Assembly (NCBI GenBank): GCA_020061685.1
Contig: JAGUXU010000015.1
Span: 1 to 5,862, forward strand
From: Candidatus Omnitrophota bacterium
Lineage (GTDB): Bacteria; Omnitrophota; Gorgyraeia; Pluralincolimonadales; Pluralincolimonadaceae
Direction: 5' to 3'
Length of the DNA: 5,862 nt
The notes under the pieces are model-generated. The model saw nothing but the letters and a program-made list of their open reading frames with translations. It had not been told where the DNA came from and did no database searches. This document shows positions 1 through 5,862 of this stretch, piece by piece. Position numbers and translations under genes: made by a program. Numbering within the stretch: position 1 is the first letter of the stretch; the number at the start of each line of letters is the position of its first letter.

Positions 1-2021
1 AATCTCTTTAATTCAAATGTCTCGGCTACGGATGAGCCGAATATGCCCGGCAGATTGTTGAGGGAATCGCACCAACCGGGCTTGCCCGCCTCCATCTCTA
101 TCCCTATACCGAACGGGTCTAAAGATGCTATTTTGTTGGCCAGGACGCAGGCGAGTTTTACAAAAAGCGAGGTCCTGTAGATTTCCCCCTTGCCGTTGTT
201 TACCCTGACCCGGTAAGGCTGGGAACGCCTTCCTTCTATGGCCCGTTTCTTGTCCTCGTCCTCGTATACCGCGCCGAACTGGCGTATCTTACCGTCCGCA
301 TAGACATATTTCCCGTCCCGCGGATTTACGCGGAGATATGTATCGTAAAAAGTAAAGTCTTTCTTCTCAAAAAGCAGGGACCTTAGGTCTTCCGGATAAC
401 ACATAAGGTAATTCTCGAGAAGGTCCAAGTTGTAGGTCCAATGGTCTATCCAGTATCCTTCGCCCGGCATTACGAGGTCTGACTTTATGCTGACGGCCAA
501 TACGTCCTTCAGGAATTCTCCGGCGGCCCTCTTGGGCATGATCTTTTCCTTTTCCAGGAAGGACATAAGGCTGCCGGGCGTAAACGGGCCCTTTAAAAAT
601 TCTCTTACCTTCTTTACGGCATCTATCGGGCTGCCGCTCTTCAGCGAAAGGTTTATCCCTTCGATCAGGTGGGGATTAAATCCGTCCGGCTGTATGGCGT
701 TTATAAAAGTCGATATATTATCGTATTTGAGGTCGGGATTAAAGAGGACGTCGTTTCTCCTGTTCTGATTTATGTCGCGGTATGCGCCGTTTCCCTGAGA
801 ATAGTATGACGGCTGAAGTAAAAAAGAATTGTAGTCCCTCTCGAGGTCGCCGTGCTTTCGCGCGTAGGCGTAAAATACAAACGGCCCCGAAGGGGTATCT
901 ATGGTGACCGGGAAACCGCCTCTCAGCAGATTGTCCAAAAATGCCTGGCGGCAGTAGTGGTCGAACTCGCTGCTGCAGCTCTTTGTGAAGACGGTGTCCT
1001 GAAGCCCTTTTATGATATCCTCATTCTCGGAAAACTTCTTCCCGAAATAGTCCCTGTCTTTTATCTTTGAGACGACCGGCTTTAGCATCCTGACATCCCT
1101 GATATTTCCTATTATGGAGACTACCCCCTTCTCCTCACCGGGGGCGAGGTCGAACTTGGCATGCGCAAAAGCCGAGGGCGTCCTGCATTCGGTCTTCTGA
1201 TATCCGTCCGGGGCAAAAACTTTGCTCTCCGCAAAGACCCTCGGATAAGAGATGTCGCCGTCGGTCCCGAACACTATATCCGGGTCAACGATGGGCTTTA
1301 ATATCTTACCGGCTCTTTTTCCTATTTCGCAGGCAAGATAAAAATTACCGCTTTCCACATATTCCAGTTCCGGCGTGTCGTTGGGTTTGACCTTCAGGGC
1401 GTAGAAAGGGGCTTTATTCTCCAGATTAGAGACCTTTACCCATGCCTCTATGGTGCGGCTCATGAGTTTATGGCAATCTTCGCTGATACCGAACGAGATC
1501 ACCTGAGAAAGGCCGTCTACGATCTCAATGCCGATCTTTTTCTTTGAGATGTTTGTTATCGAGACCCTCCTGGCCAGCGCCGCGAAGGGTTCATTGGGTA
1601 TCGTCATATACAGAACATTTACGGCGATACCCAGGTGCCGGTTTATCTCCTCTATCTCAAGATTGGAAGACCTTATTACCATCCTGGTTGAGGCGTGCCT
1701 GGCAGTCTCGCTGTCCGCATCCCTGAAGGGCTCATGGAATATGGGCCTGCCGCCTTTATTGACCTTTAGGAATGTCCGGAATCCCTTGAGAGGGGTAAGG
1801 GCATAGGCTTGGTTTGCCGGAAGGAATTCAAGGATAGCGCCGTCTTTGTCTCTTGTCCCGAAACTGCTTACGCATTGCCCCCTGTTGACATAGAAAGCCC
1901 ACAGAGGTATGCCGTCAAGACCGGCTATCCCCGGAAAAAAACTTGAGAAGGCTTTCGCCTTATTGAAATTCTCTATGATAAACTCGCCCGAACCGGCGAG
2001 CCTGTATTTTACCTCGTTCAC
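1..2021 (-). CDS. GH94-superfamily glycoside phosphorylase-like protein, 3' end cut by window edge
   Basis: The reading frame is open without a stop from a GTG at 2021-2019 to the window edge, giving 673 complete codons and two spare bases. The start begins M-N-E-V-K-Y-R-L and has no signal peptide, so the protein is probably cytosolic. The first ATG in frame lies more than 100 codons downstream, inside what looks like conserved domain, so GTG is preferred. Residues 1 to about 330 look like the beta-sandwich domain of GH94-type enzymes (blocks FFPGIAG at 28-34 and FYVNRGQ at 43-49). From about 380 the sequence is helical, as in an (alpha/alpha)6 barrel, with Y414-R415-D416-I-N-Q and W528-T-Y-N. 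G649-W650-C651-D652-S-L-N aligns with the GH94 D-W-N-D motif, in which W-x-D holds the general-acid Asp, so D652 is the candidate acid. In cellobiose phosphorylases of about 820 residues this Asp is near 490, so this protein is longer, as in GH149 and GH161. Family membership is fairly sure; the substrate is unknown. It overlaps the upstream gene by four bases. Confidence 0.8.
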   Translation of the reverse strand, partial: MNEVKYRLAGSGEFIIENFNKAKAFSSFFPGIAGLDGIPLWAFYVNRGQCVSSFGTRDKDGAILEFLPANQAYALTPLKGFRTFLKVNKGGRPIFHEPFRDADSETARHASTRMVIRSSNLEIEEINRHLGIAVNVLYMTIPNEPFAALARRVSITNISKKKIGIEIVDGLSQVISFGISEDCHKLMSRTIEAWVKVSNLENKAPFYALKVKPNDTPELEYVESGNFYLACEIGKRAGKILKPIVDPDIVFGTDGDISYPRVFAESKVFAPDGYQKTECRTPSAFAHAKFDLAPGEEKGVVSIIGNIRDVRMLKPVVSKIKDRDYFGKKFSENEDIIKGLQDTVFTKSCSSEFDHYCRQAFLDNLLRGGFPVTIDTPSGPFVFYAYARKHGDLERDYNSFLLQPSYYSQGNGAYRDINQNRRNDVLFNPDLKYDNISTFINAIQPDGFNPHLIEGINLSLKSGSPIDAVKKVREFLKGPFTPGSLMSFLEKEKIMPKRAAGEFLKDVLAVSIKSDLVMPGEGYWIDHWTYNLDLLENYLMCYPEDLRSLLFEKKDFTFYDTYLRVNPRDGKYVYADGKIRQFGAVYEDEDKKRAIEGRRSQPYRVRVNNGKGEIYRTSLFVKLACVLANKIASLDPFGIGIEMEAGKPGWCDSLNNLPGIFGSSVAETFELKR

Positions 2022-3244
2022 TGATTGATCTTTATTCCCCTCTGCGATTGGACGATCTCCTGAGGGCTCTTTGACCAAAGGGCCTTTAAGACATAATACG
2101 CCTTCTTGGGCACCCTCTTATTTATGCCGCTCTCTTTCTCGGGGCTTAATCCGACGATCCCGTACCATTCCTCGTTCATGTTTAGATGCCCCTCCACCTC
2201 GATATCGAAATAATACGCCCCGTTAGACCATCCCGCTTCCTCGTCCTGTACGAACCAGCTCGCCGGGTTCGCGGAATCGTGCTTCCACCATTCGTCCGTC
2301 CACTCAAAGATACACCCTCCGAGAGCGATACCTTTACCGGTCATGCCGTAACTATTGCGGATGATCTCTTTCCACTGCGACTCCAGGAATTTCGCCTGCA
2401 TATCCTCGTCCTCTTTCTTCGTGAGGGCGTTATATCTGTCGCAACCGAATTCTATCAGGACGACCGGCTTTCCGAATTTGTCCTGGATCTGCTGCCACGC
2501 GTTCCCGAAACTTATGCCGCGGTAAAAGATGCCTCCTAAGATATCTACCTCCGGCGCCGCCTCTCTGGCTATCTCTAGGTAAAACGTTTCCCCATTTCCC
2601 ATCACCACGGGATGATTCGGGTCCAATTTATGTATCTCTTTGGCGAGGTCGTTTATAAAAGAATAATATACCCTGGACGTCTCTTCGTCAAGACTATAAT
2701 TATTCTCGTTGCCTAAAAGCCACAGGAGTATACCTGGCTCGTCCTTATAGTCACTTACCATGCCCAATACCTGTTCTTTCATCTGGAGGCAATAATCCTC
2801 ATCGGCATAGTTCGGCGGCGGGAAATCATATACGCCGAGGGTGTGCCCCATTATCGTGCGTATATTAAATTCCTTGTAGAGGTCCCCTATCAGCCGTTTT
2901 ACCTCCTGCGGATCCCTGCCGGGCTGATAAAAACGCACGGTATTGATGCCCATCTCCCTCATAAGCTTACCGTCTACCAGCCACGGCTTTGCCGCATCGC
3001 CCCAGAAATCATAAGCGTAATCCTGTCCTACGGCAATCGGCTGATAACAGACGCCTTTTATTAGATAGGGCTCTTTTCCGACCAGAAGCTGAAAATGCCC
3101 GTTTGGCAATTTGTTGACCGAGACCTTATCTATCTTCGGCGCAAAGGCACCCTTTATCAAAAGACAGCCGCCGATAAACAGGGCCGGCAACAGGACAAGC
3201 AGCAAAATTACAAAAAGAGCCCTCTTATTGGATTTTTTCTCCAT
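2018..3244 (-). CDS. Membrane-anchored GH2/GH5-like (clan GH-A) glycosidase or transglycosylase
   Basis: This is a 408-residue protein with a charged N-terminus (MEKKSNKR) and a hydrophobic stretch at about 9-31, so it is probably an uncleaved anchor with the enzyme outside the membrane. I-G-G-C at 24-27 faintly resembles a lipobox, but the hydrophobic run continues past the Cys. The rest is one retaining-type TIM barrel. It opens with NGHFQLLV (48-55) and IKGVCYQP (62-69), followed by MGINTVRFY (98-106). The acid/base is E180 in L-L-G-N-E-N-N after the beta-4-like WL, Y241 sits in F-Y-R-G, and the nucleophile is E265 in L-I-E-F-G-C. Then come ALGGCIFEW (307-315) and the closing EEWYGIVG (358-365), a typical C-terminal block of GH2-like barrels. 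All these blocks recur in the 647-residue gene at 3914-5857, so the two are paralogues. This copy lacks the helical N-terminal region and the Asp/Asn-rich insert. It starts one base after the preceding stop with no clear Shine-Dalgarno, which suggests translational coupling. The reaction is not determined. Confidence 0.88.
   Translation of the reverse strand: MEKKSNKRALFVILLLVLLPALFIGGCLLIKGAFAPKIDKVSVNKLPNGHFQLLVGKEPYLIKGVCYQPIAVGQDYAYDFWGDAAKPWLVDGKLMREMGINTVRFYQPGRDPQEVKRLIGDLYKEFNIRTIMGHTLGVYDFPPPNYADEDYCLQMKEQVLGMVSDYKDEPGILLWLLGNENNYSLDEETSRVYYSFINDLAKEIHKLDPNHPVVMGNGETFYLEIAREAAPEVDILGGIFYRGISFGNAWQQIQDKFGKPVVLIEFGCDRYNALTKKEDEDMQAKFLESQWKEIIRNSYGMTGKGIALGGCIFEWTDEWWKHDSANPASWFVQDEEAGWSNGAYYFDIEVEGHLNMNEEWYGIVGLSPEKESGINKRVPKKAYYVLKALWSKSPQEIVQSQRGIKINQ
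2037..2043 (-). promoter_or_regulatory. Weak, distant Shine-Dalgarno-like site for the GTG-started phosphorylase-like gene
   Basis: The minus strand reads AGAGGGG inside the 3' end of the 408-residue gene, followed by 15 bases before the GTG at 2021. The spacing is longer than usual, so initiation probably depends mostly on ribosomes finishing the overlapping upstream gene (GTGA overlap at 2021-2018). Confidence 0.35.
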
Positions 3245-3245
3245 C

Positions 3246-3833
3246 TTATTCGTAATAGATATCGTCGAAATAGATCGTGAACCCTTCCGGATTATCCGCC
3301 GCGCTCCCCGACCAGCAGAACCCGCCCGAGATATACGAGAGGTCTTTTCCTTTCAGGTCTATTTTATACTCCTTCCACTCCTTCGTCAGTGTTACCGGCC
3401 CTATAGAGGCCGAGTCCGAATCGGAATACTCGCCGGTTATGCCGCCGATCTTGACCTCTGAGAGTGTCTCGCCGCCTTTTTCTCCTCTTGCCCAGAAGAC
3501 GAGTTTGGAGGCGCCGCTTAGATCGTAACCGCCCGGCTTTGTACCCCAGTTATTCGCGGGATTCTGCCAGAATATGCCTGCCCACCCCGCGCCTTGTTTC
3601 TGCTCTCCGGTATAGGTGACCTTTATGCAACTGGCGCCTGAATGCGGAGCGTCTTTACAGGCCGGGTCCAATTTCAGGTCCCCGTAATCGCCCATCCAGC
3701 CGGAAGCTATGTAATGATTGTCCCGCGCGGTCTTCTCGGTATAGATGTTGAACCTCTTAAACTCGGCGTACAAGACGTTTGCGACGCCGGCAAAGACACA
3801 CAAAGCAACTGCGACAGCTATTAACTTCTTCAT
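3246..3833 (-). CDS. Secreted beta-sandwich, carbohydrate-binding-module-like protein
   Basis: This is a 195-residue exported protein. A clear signal peptide (MKK, then a hydrophobic core at 4-20) ends with L-Y-A at 21-23, predicting cleavage before E24. The mature part of about 172 residues alternates short beta-like segments with Gly/Asp turns and is rich in exposed-type aromatics (W46, W84, W89, W96, W114, W153, W174). It ends in the F-D-D-I-Y-Y-E block common to jelly-roll carbohydrate-binding and galactose-binding-like domains. S65-G-A-S-C-I-K-V, L111-V-F-W-A-R-G and W153-K-E-Y-K-I-D-L match the strand pattern of CBM families such as CBM4, CBM11 and CBM30; I cannot name the family. C59 and C69 could form a disulfide. 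No catalytic motif is seen. It lies between two paralogous glycosidase genes, so a role as a separate polysaccharide-binding partner is likely but inferred. The ATG has a strong Shine-Dalgarno seven bases upstream. It could also be a structural envelope protein. Confidence 0.85.
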   Translation of the reverse strand: MKKLIAVAVALCVFAGVANVLYAEFKRFNIYTEKTARDNHYIASGWMGDYGDLKLDPACKDAPHSGASCIKVTYTGEQKQGAGWAGIFWQNPANNWGTKPGGYDLSGASKLVFWARGEKGGETLSEVKIGGITGEYSDSDSASIGPVTLTKEWKEYKIDLKGKDLSYISGGFCWSGSAADNPEGFTIYFDDIYYE

Positions 3834-3913
3834 TTCTTAACCTCCTCTTTTTATCTTTACCCTTGATCGATCATGACCTCTTATCTTCTTTCCTATGCAC
3901 AACACCCCCTTCC
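3834..3913 (-). other. 80-base intergenic gap, the only one of note in the window
   Basis: This is the stretch between the TAG of the 647-residue gene and the ATG of the 195-residue gene. On the minus strand it is purine-rich (G and A runs) and ends in the Shine-Dalgarno of the next gene. I see no stem followed by a T run that would make a terminator, and no convincing -35/-10 pair. It is therefore most simply a spacer inside one transcript, although an atypical promoter or a processing site cannot be excluded. Confidence 0.6.
3841..3847 (-). promoter_or_regulatory. Strong Shine-Dalgarno for the 195-residue secreted protein
   Basis: The minus strand reads GAGGAGG followed by seven bases (TTAAGAA) and then the ATG at 3833-3831. 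This is a near-perfect anti-Shine-Dalgarno match at ideal spacing. It is the strongest ribosome site in the window, which suggests that the small binding protein is made in larger amounts than the coupled genes after it. Confidence 0.9.
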
Positions 3914-5857
3914 CTATCTTGTCCAATTCTCTTTATACCAGAGATAAGACCTTTTGATCTGCCTCAAGAACGGACTGTTTGAACCGTCTCCCTGACTGGT
4001 TACCCCCAGATATTCCTCGTGCAGCCATCCGTCAGGGAACGGCCCGCGGAAATTTCCGGGGATCTTCTTCTTCGCCTTAAAATCCCATCCCTCGAACTCC
4101 TGCTTAGCGGGGTCTAATTGCGGCGGAGGCCCTGCCTTCCACCATTCATCGATCCACTCAAAACAGACCCCGCCCAAAGCGTTGCCCATCCCGGAGCCGG
4201 CCAGATTGTACTCTATATCTTTCCAGTTCCCCTCATGGTATTCCGCCTGCAATCGCTCGGCCTTCCCGGGGTCTGCCGCCAGATACGAGGGACATCCGTA
4301 TTCCGTTATCAGGACCGGCCTGTCGGCTACGTCCTTGACATCCTCCCACAGGCTCCTTCCGAAACCATGCGGCCCGCGGTAGGAATTCGTCCCGAAGACA
4401 TCGACCTCAGGGGCGTATTTGGCAAAATAATTCAGATAATTTATCTCGCCGTTACATATAGCGACCGGATGTCCGGGGTCGAGGGATCTCATCATCCTGG
4501 CGACTTCATTTACGAATCTATAATAGGCCTCGGGCTGAAGCTTTGCCCTGCAGCCCATGCCCGGCTCGATACCCGGCGTGCCGGGAAATCCGTAGTTGTT
4601 CTCGTTCCCCAAGACCCACATCAGGATATACGGCTCGTCTTTATAGTCCATGACCATCTGCCTTACGCTTTCCATCATCTTCTTCTGCTGGTCGGGATTC
4701 GCATAATCCGTGCCGGTATACCAGTCCGCGCCGGAGGCCGTCGCATACATCCCGAGGAAATCGCCCATCAGGTACATAAAACCGTACTTCTCGTATCCGT
4801 CTTTGAGGAGCGCTCTATTTGTCGAATGGTGGTAGAGGCGTATGGTATTGGCGCCCATCTCTTTCATCAACTGAAAATCGCCGAGAGCGGGCTCGTCTTC
4901 ATCCTGCCTGTTATTCCCGTTCTTATCCACAAAGGCGTCGTACGGGCCGTCGGGCTTGCCGTTATTATTAAAGTCCGCCGTCATCCAGTCGGTCTGGACG
5001 TTTAATGTCCCGTTATCCGGCGTCAATCCTATCTTGTTCGGGCTATACGCCACCGCTTTTATTACGTACGGCTTGCCGTCGACCAGCAATTGCCAATGGC
5101 CGTTCTCGTATTTCACGAGCCTGACGTGCTTGCCGCCGACAGTCTTTACGACTTTTAACCCGGAGAGGTCTGATTTTTTATCGGCCGCCTCTTCCGGCTT
5201 GACCTTTATCAATCTTCCGGGGTTTATGATAAACCTGTCGTTTGCGATGTTGTCATCAAAGGAATCTTCTATTGTGATCTTGGCGTCAAGGAGCTTTATC
5301 CCCAACCCGGGATTGGTCCTGATAAGGTATTCTATGTCGTTCAGGGCCATCTTAGAGATGTATAATGGCGTGTGCCAGTATGTCCATCCTATGGAACGCG
5401 GAAAATTCACTAAAACCGCGTAATAAGCCTTTATAGCGTGAGGGACCTGTCCTGCCTTCGCGAGGGCGACGGCGGAGTAGTATAATTTAACTCCGGGCTC
5501 TTCGTTTGTCGTGGCCCATTTATAAAAGGCGAGCATCTGATCTTCGCTGTTGACGAAATCCCACTGGTTCCCCTTTAATCTGCCGGCTTTCTGCGCCTCT
5601 ACATAACCGGGGTCTCTGTATATGGTGCTGCTGGGATATATTCCTTCGCCGACAGCCCTTGCCAACCCCACCTTGTCCTTGATCTCATATTTATAATTCT
5701 CCGTGCCGGGATCCCTGAACTCGCCGTATTTCTCATAATCGACTATCTCTTCCGAACCGGGGTCAAAGAGAACGGCGGCATGCGAAAAAGAGGGCTCGGC
5801 ACCGAGGATTAAAAACGTGATTAAAGACAGTGAGATAAAAAAGCGCTTCTGGCTCAT
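3914..5857 (-). CDS. Secreted GH2/GH5-like (clan GH-A) enzyme with helical TPR-like N-terminal region
   Basis: This is a 647-residue protein. The signal peptide is MSQKRFF plus a hydrophobic core (8-20), with S-H-A at 25-27 before the predicted cleavage; its presence supports this ATG. Residues about 100-200 are helical, and 125-152 (A-L-A-K-A-G-Q-V then A-I-K-A-Y-Y) resemble a TPR hairpin. From about 245 the barrel begins with NGHWQLLV (252-259) and the related Y264-V-I-K-A-V-A-Y-S-P. An insert at 290-323 carries two Asp/Asn loops like EF-hand or dockerin calcium sites. Then follow MGANTIRLY (334-342), acid/base E419 in V-L-G-N-E-N-N, N491-S-Y-R-G, nucleophile E519 in I-T-E-Y-G-C, ALGGVCFEW (560-568) and the closing HEEYLGV (613-619). 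Both catalytic glutamates of a retaining clan GH-A enzyme are present, so activity is expected. It probably cleaves or re-joins a polysaccharide outside the membrane; the linkage is unknown, and E-Y-G-C recalls GH72 as well as GH2. It is the most upstream gene visible; only five bases lie before it, so its ribosome site is outside the window. Confidence 0.9.
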   Translation of the reverse strand: MSQKRFFISLSLITFLILGAEPSFSHAAVLFDPGSEEIVDYEKYGEFRDPGTENYKYEIKDKVGLARAVGEGIYPSSTIYRDPGYVEAQKAGRLKGNQWDFVNSEDQMLAFYKWATTNEEPGVKLYYSAVALAKAGQVPHAIKAYYAVLVNFPRSIGWTYWHTPLYISKMALNDIEYLIRTNPGLGIKLLDAKITIEDSFDDNIANDRFIINPGRLIKVKPEEAADKKSDLSGLKVVKTVGGKHVRLVKYENGHWQLLVDGKPYVIKAVAYSPNKIGLTPDNGTLNVQTDWMTADFNNNGKPDGPYDAFVDKNGNNRQDEDEPALGDFQLMKEMGANTIRLYHHSTNRALLKDGYEKYGFMYLMGDFLGMYATASGADWYTGTDYANPDQQKKMMESVRQMVMDYKDEPYILMWVLGNENNYGFPGTPGIEPGMGCRAKLQPEAYYRFVNEVARMMRSLDPGHPVAICNGEINYLNYFAKYAPEVDVFGTNSYRGPHGFGRSLWEDVKDVADRPVLITEYGCPSYLAADPGKAERLQAEYHEGNWKDIEYNLAGSGMGNALGGVCFEWIDEWWKAGPPPQLDPAKQEFEGWDFKAKKKIPGNFRGPFPDGWLHEEYLGVTSQGDGSNSPFLRQIKRSYLWYKENWTR

Positions 5858-5862
5858 TAAGC

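Noticed and set aside
487..1806. Several plus-strand open frames of 60-93 codons
   Set aside because: They are antisense to the continuous phosphorylase-like minus frame, show no family features and have no ribosome sites.
3164..3175. Lipobox I-G-G-C making the 408-residue protein a lipoprotein
   Set aside because: The residues fit only loosely, and the hydrophobic segment continues after the Cys (C-L-L-I), which favours a plain membrane anchor; I leave it as a minor alternative.
3864..3873. Perfect 10-base palindrome TGATCGATCA, next to an overlapping TCATGA
   Set aside because: It could be an operator, but a single 10-base palindrome is expected by chance, there is no second copy and no promoter beside it.
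3859..3876. Tiny open frame ATG-ATC-GAT-CAA-GGG-TAA in the intergenic gap, as a leader peptide
   Set aside because: It is only five codons long, with no good ribosome site, no run of a regulatory codon and no attenuator-like hairpins.
3834..3913. Promoter or terminator in the only intergenic gap
   Set aside because: No -35/-10 pair at normal spacing and no GC stem with a following T run could be found on the minus strand.
4118..5005. A 295-codon open frame on the plus strand
   Set aside because: It lies wholly antisense to the 647-residue enzyme, whose minus frame carries the signal peptide and catalytic motifs. Its translation has no recognisable domain, and it is best explained as a shadow of the real gene's codon bias.

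Overview
The window looks like part of one bacterial operon read entirely on the minus strand. Four genes run from right to left, packed almost end to end. The right-most gene is complete or nearly so at the window edge, and the left-most is cut by the left edge. There are no RNA genes, mobile elements, CRISPR arrays or long non-coding stretches. The base composition is balanced, AGG/AGA arginine and ATA isoleucine codons are common beside GC-rich codons, and the genetic code is standard. The protein style (large GH94-like protein, GH2-like TIM barrels, secreted beta-sandwich) reminds me of uncultured candidate-phylum bacteria such as Omnitrophota. That placement is an impression, not something the sequence proves.

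Layout, in transcription order. (1) 5857-3914: a 647-residue exported protein with a signal peptide, a helical TPR-like N-terminal region and a C-terminal clan GH-A (alpha/beta)8-barrel glycosidase domain carrying both catalytic glutamates. (2) After an 80-base gap with a strong Shine-Dalgarno, 3833-3246: a 195-residue exported, tryptophan-rich, probably beta-sandwich protein that looks like a free-standing carbohydrate-binding module. (3) After one base, 3244-2018: a 408-residue membrane-anchored paralogue of the first enzyme, holding only the barrel. (4) Overlapping by four bases, 2021-1 and beyond: a large leaderless protein, 673 residues visible, of the GH94-type inverting phosphorylase superfamily. 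It starts with GTG and runs off the left edge, so it is easily missed by ATG-to-stop searches.

The likely common theme is glucan metabolism. Two extracytoplasmic barrel enzymes, one secreted and one anchored, could cut or re-join a polysaccharide, the small beta-sandwich protein could bind it, and the cytosolic phosphorylase could break down or build the oligosaccharide using phosphate. The E-[YF]-G-C nucleophile motif in both barrels recalls GH72 beta-1,3-glucanosyltransferases as well as GH2, and the phosphorylase appears larger than cellobiose phosphorylases, as in the beta-1,3-glucan phosphorylase families GH149/GH161. A beta-1,3-glucan is therefore a reasonable but unproven guess for the substrate. 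No transporter or regulator is visible in the window.
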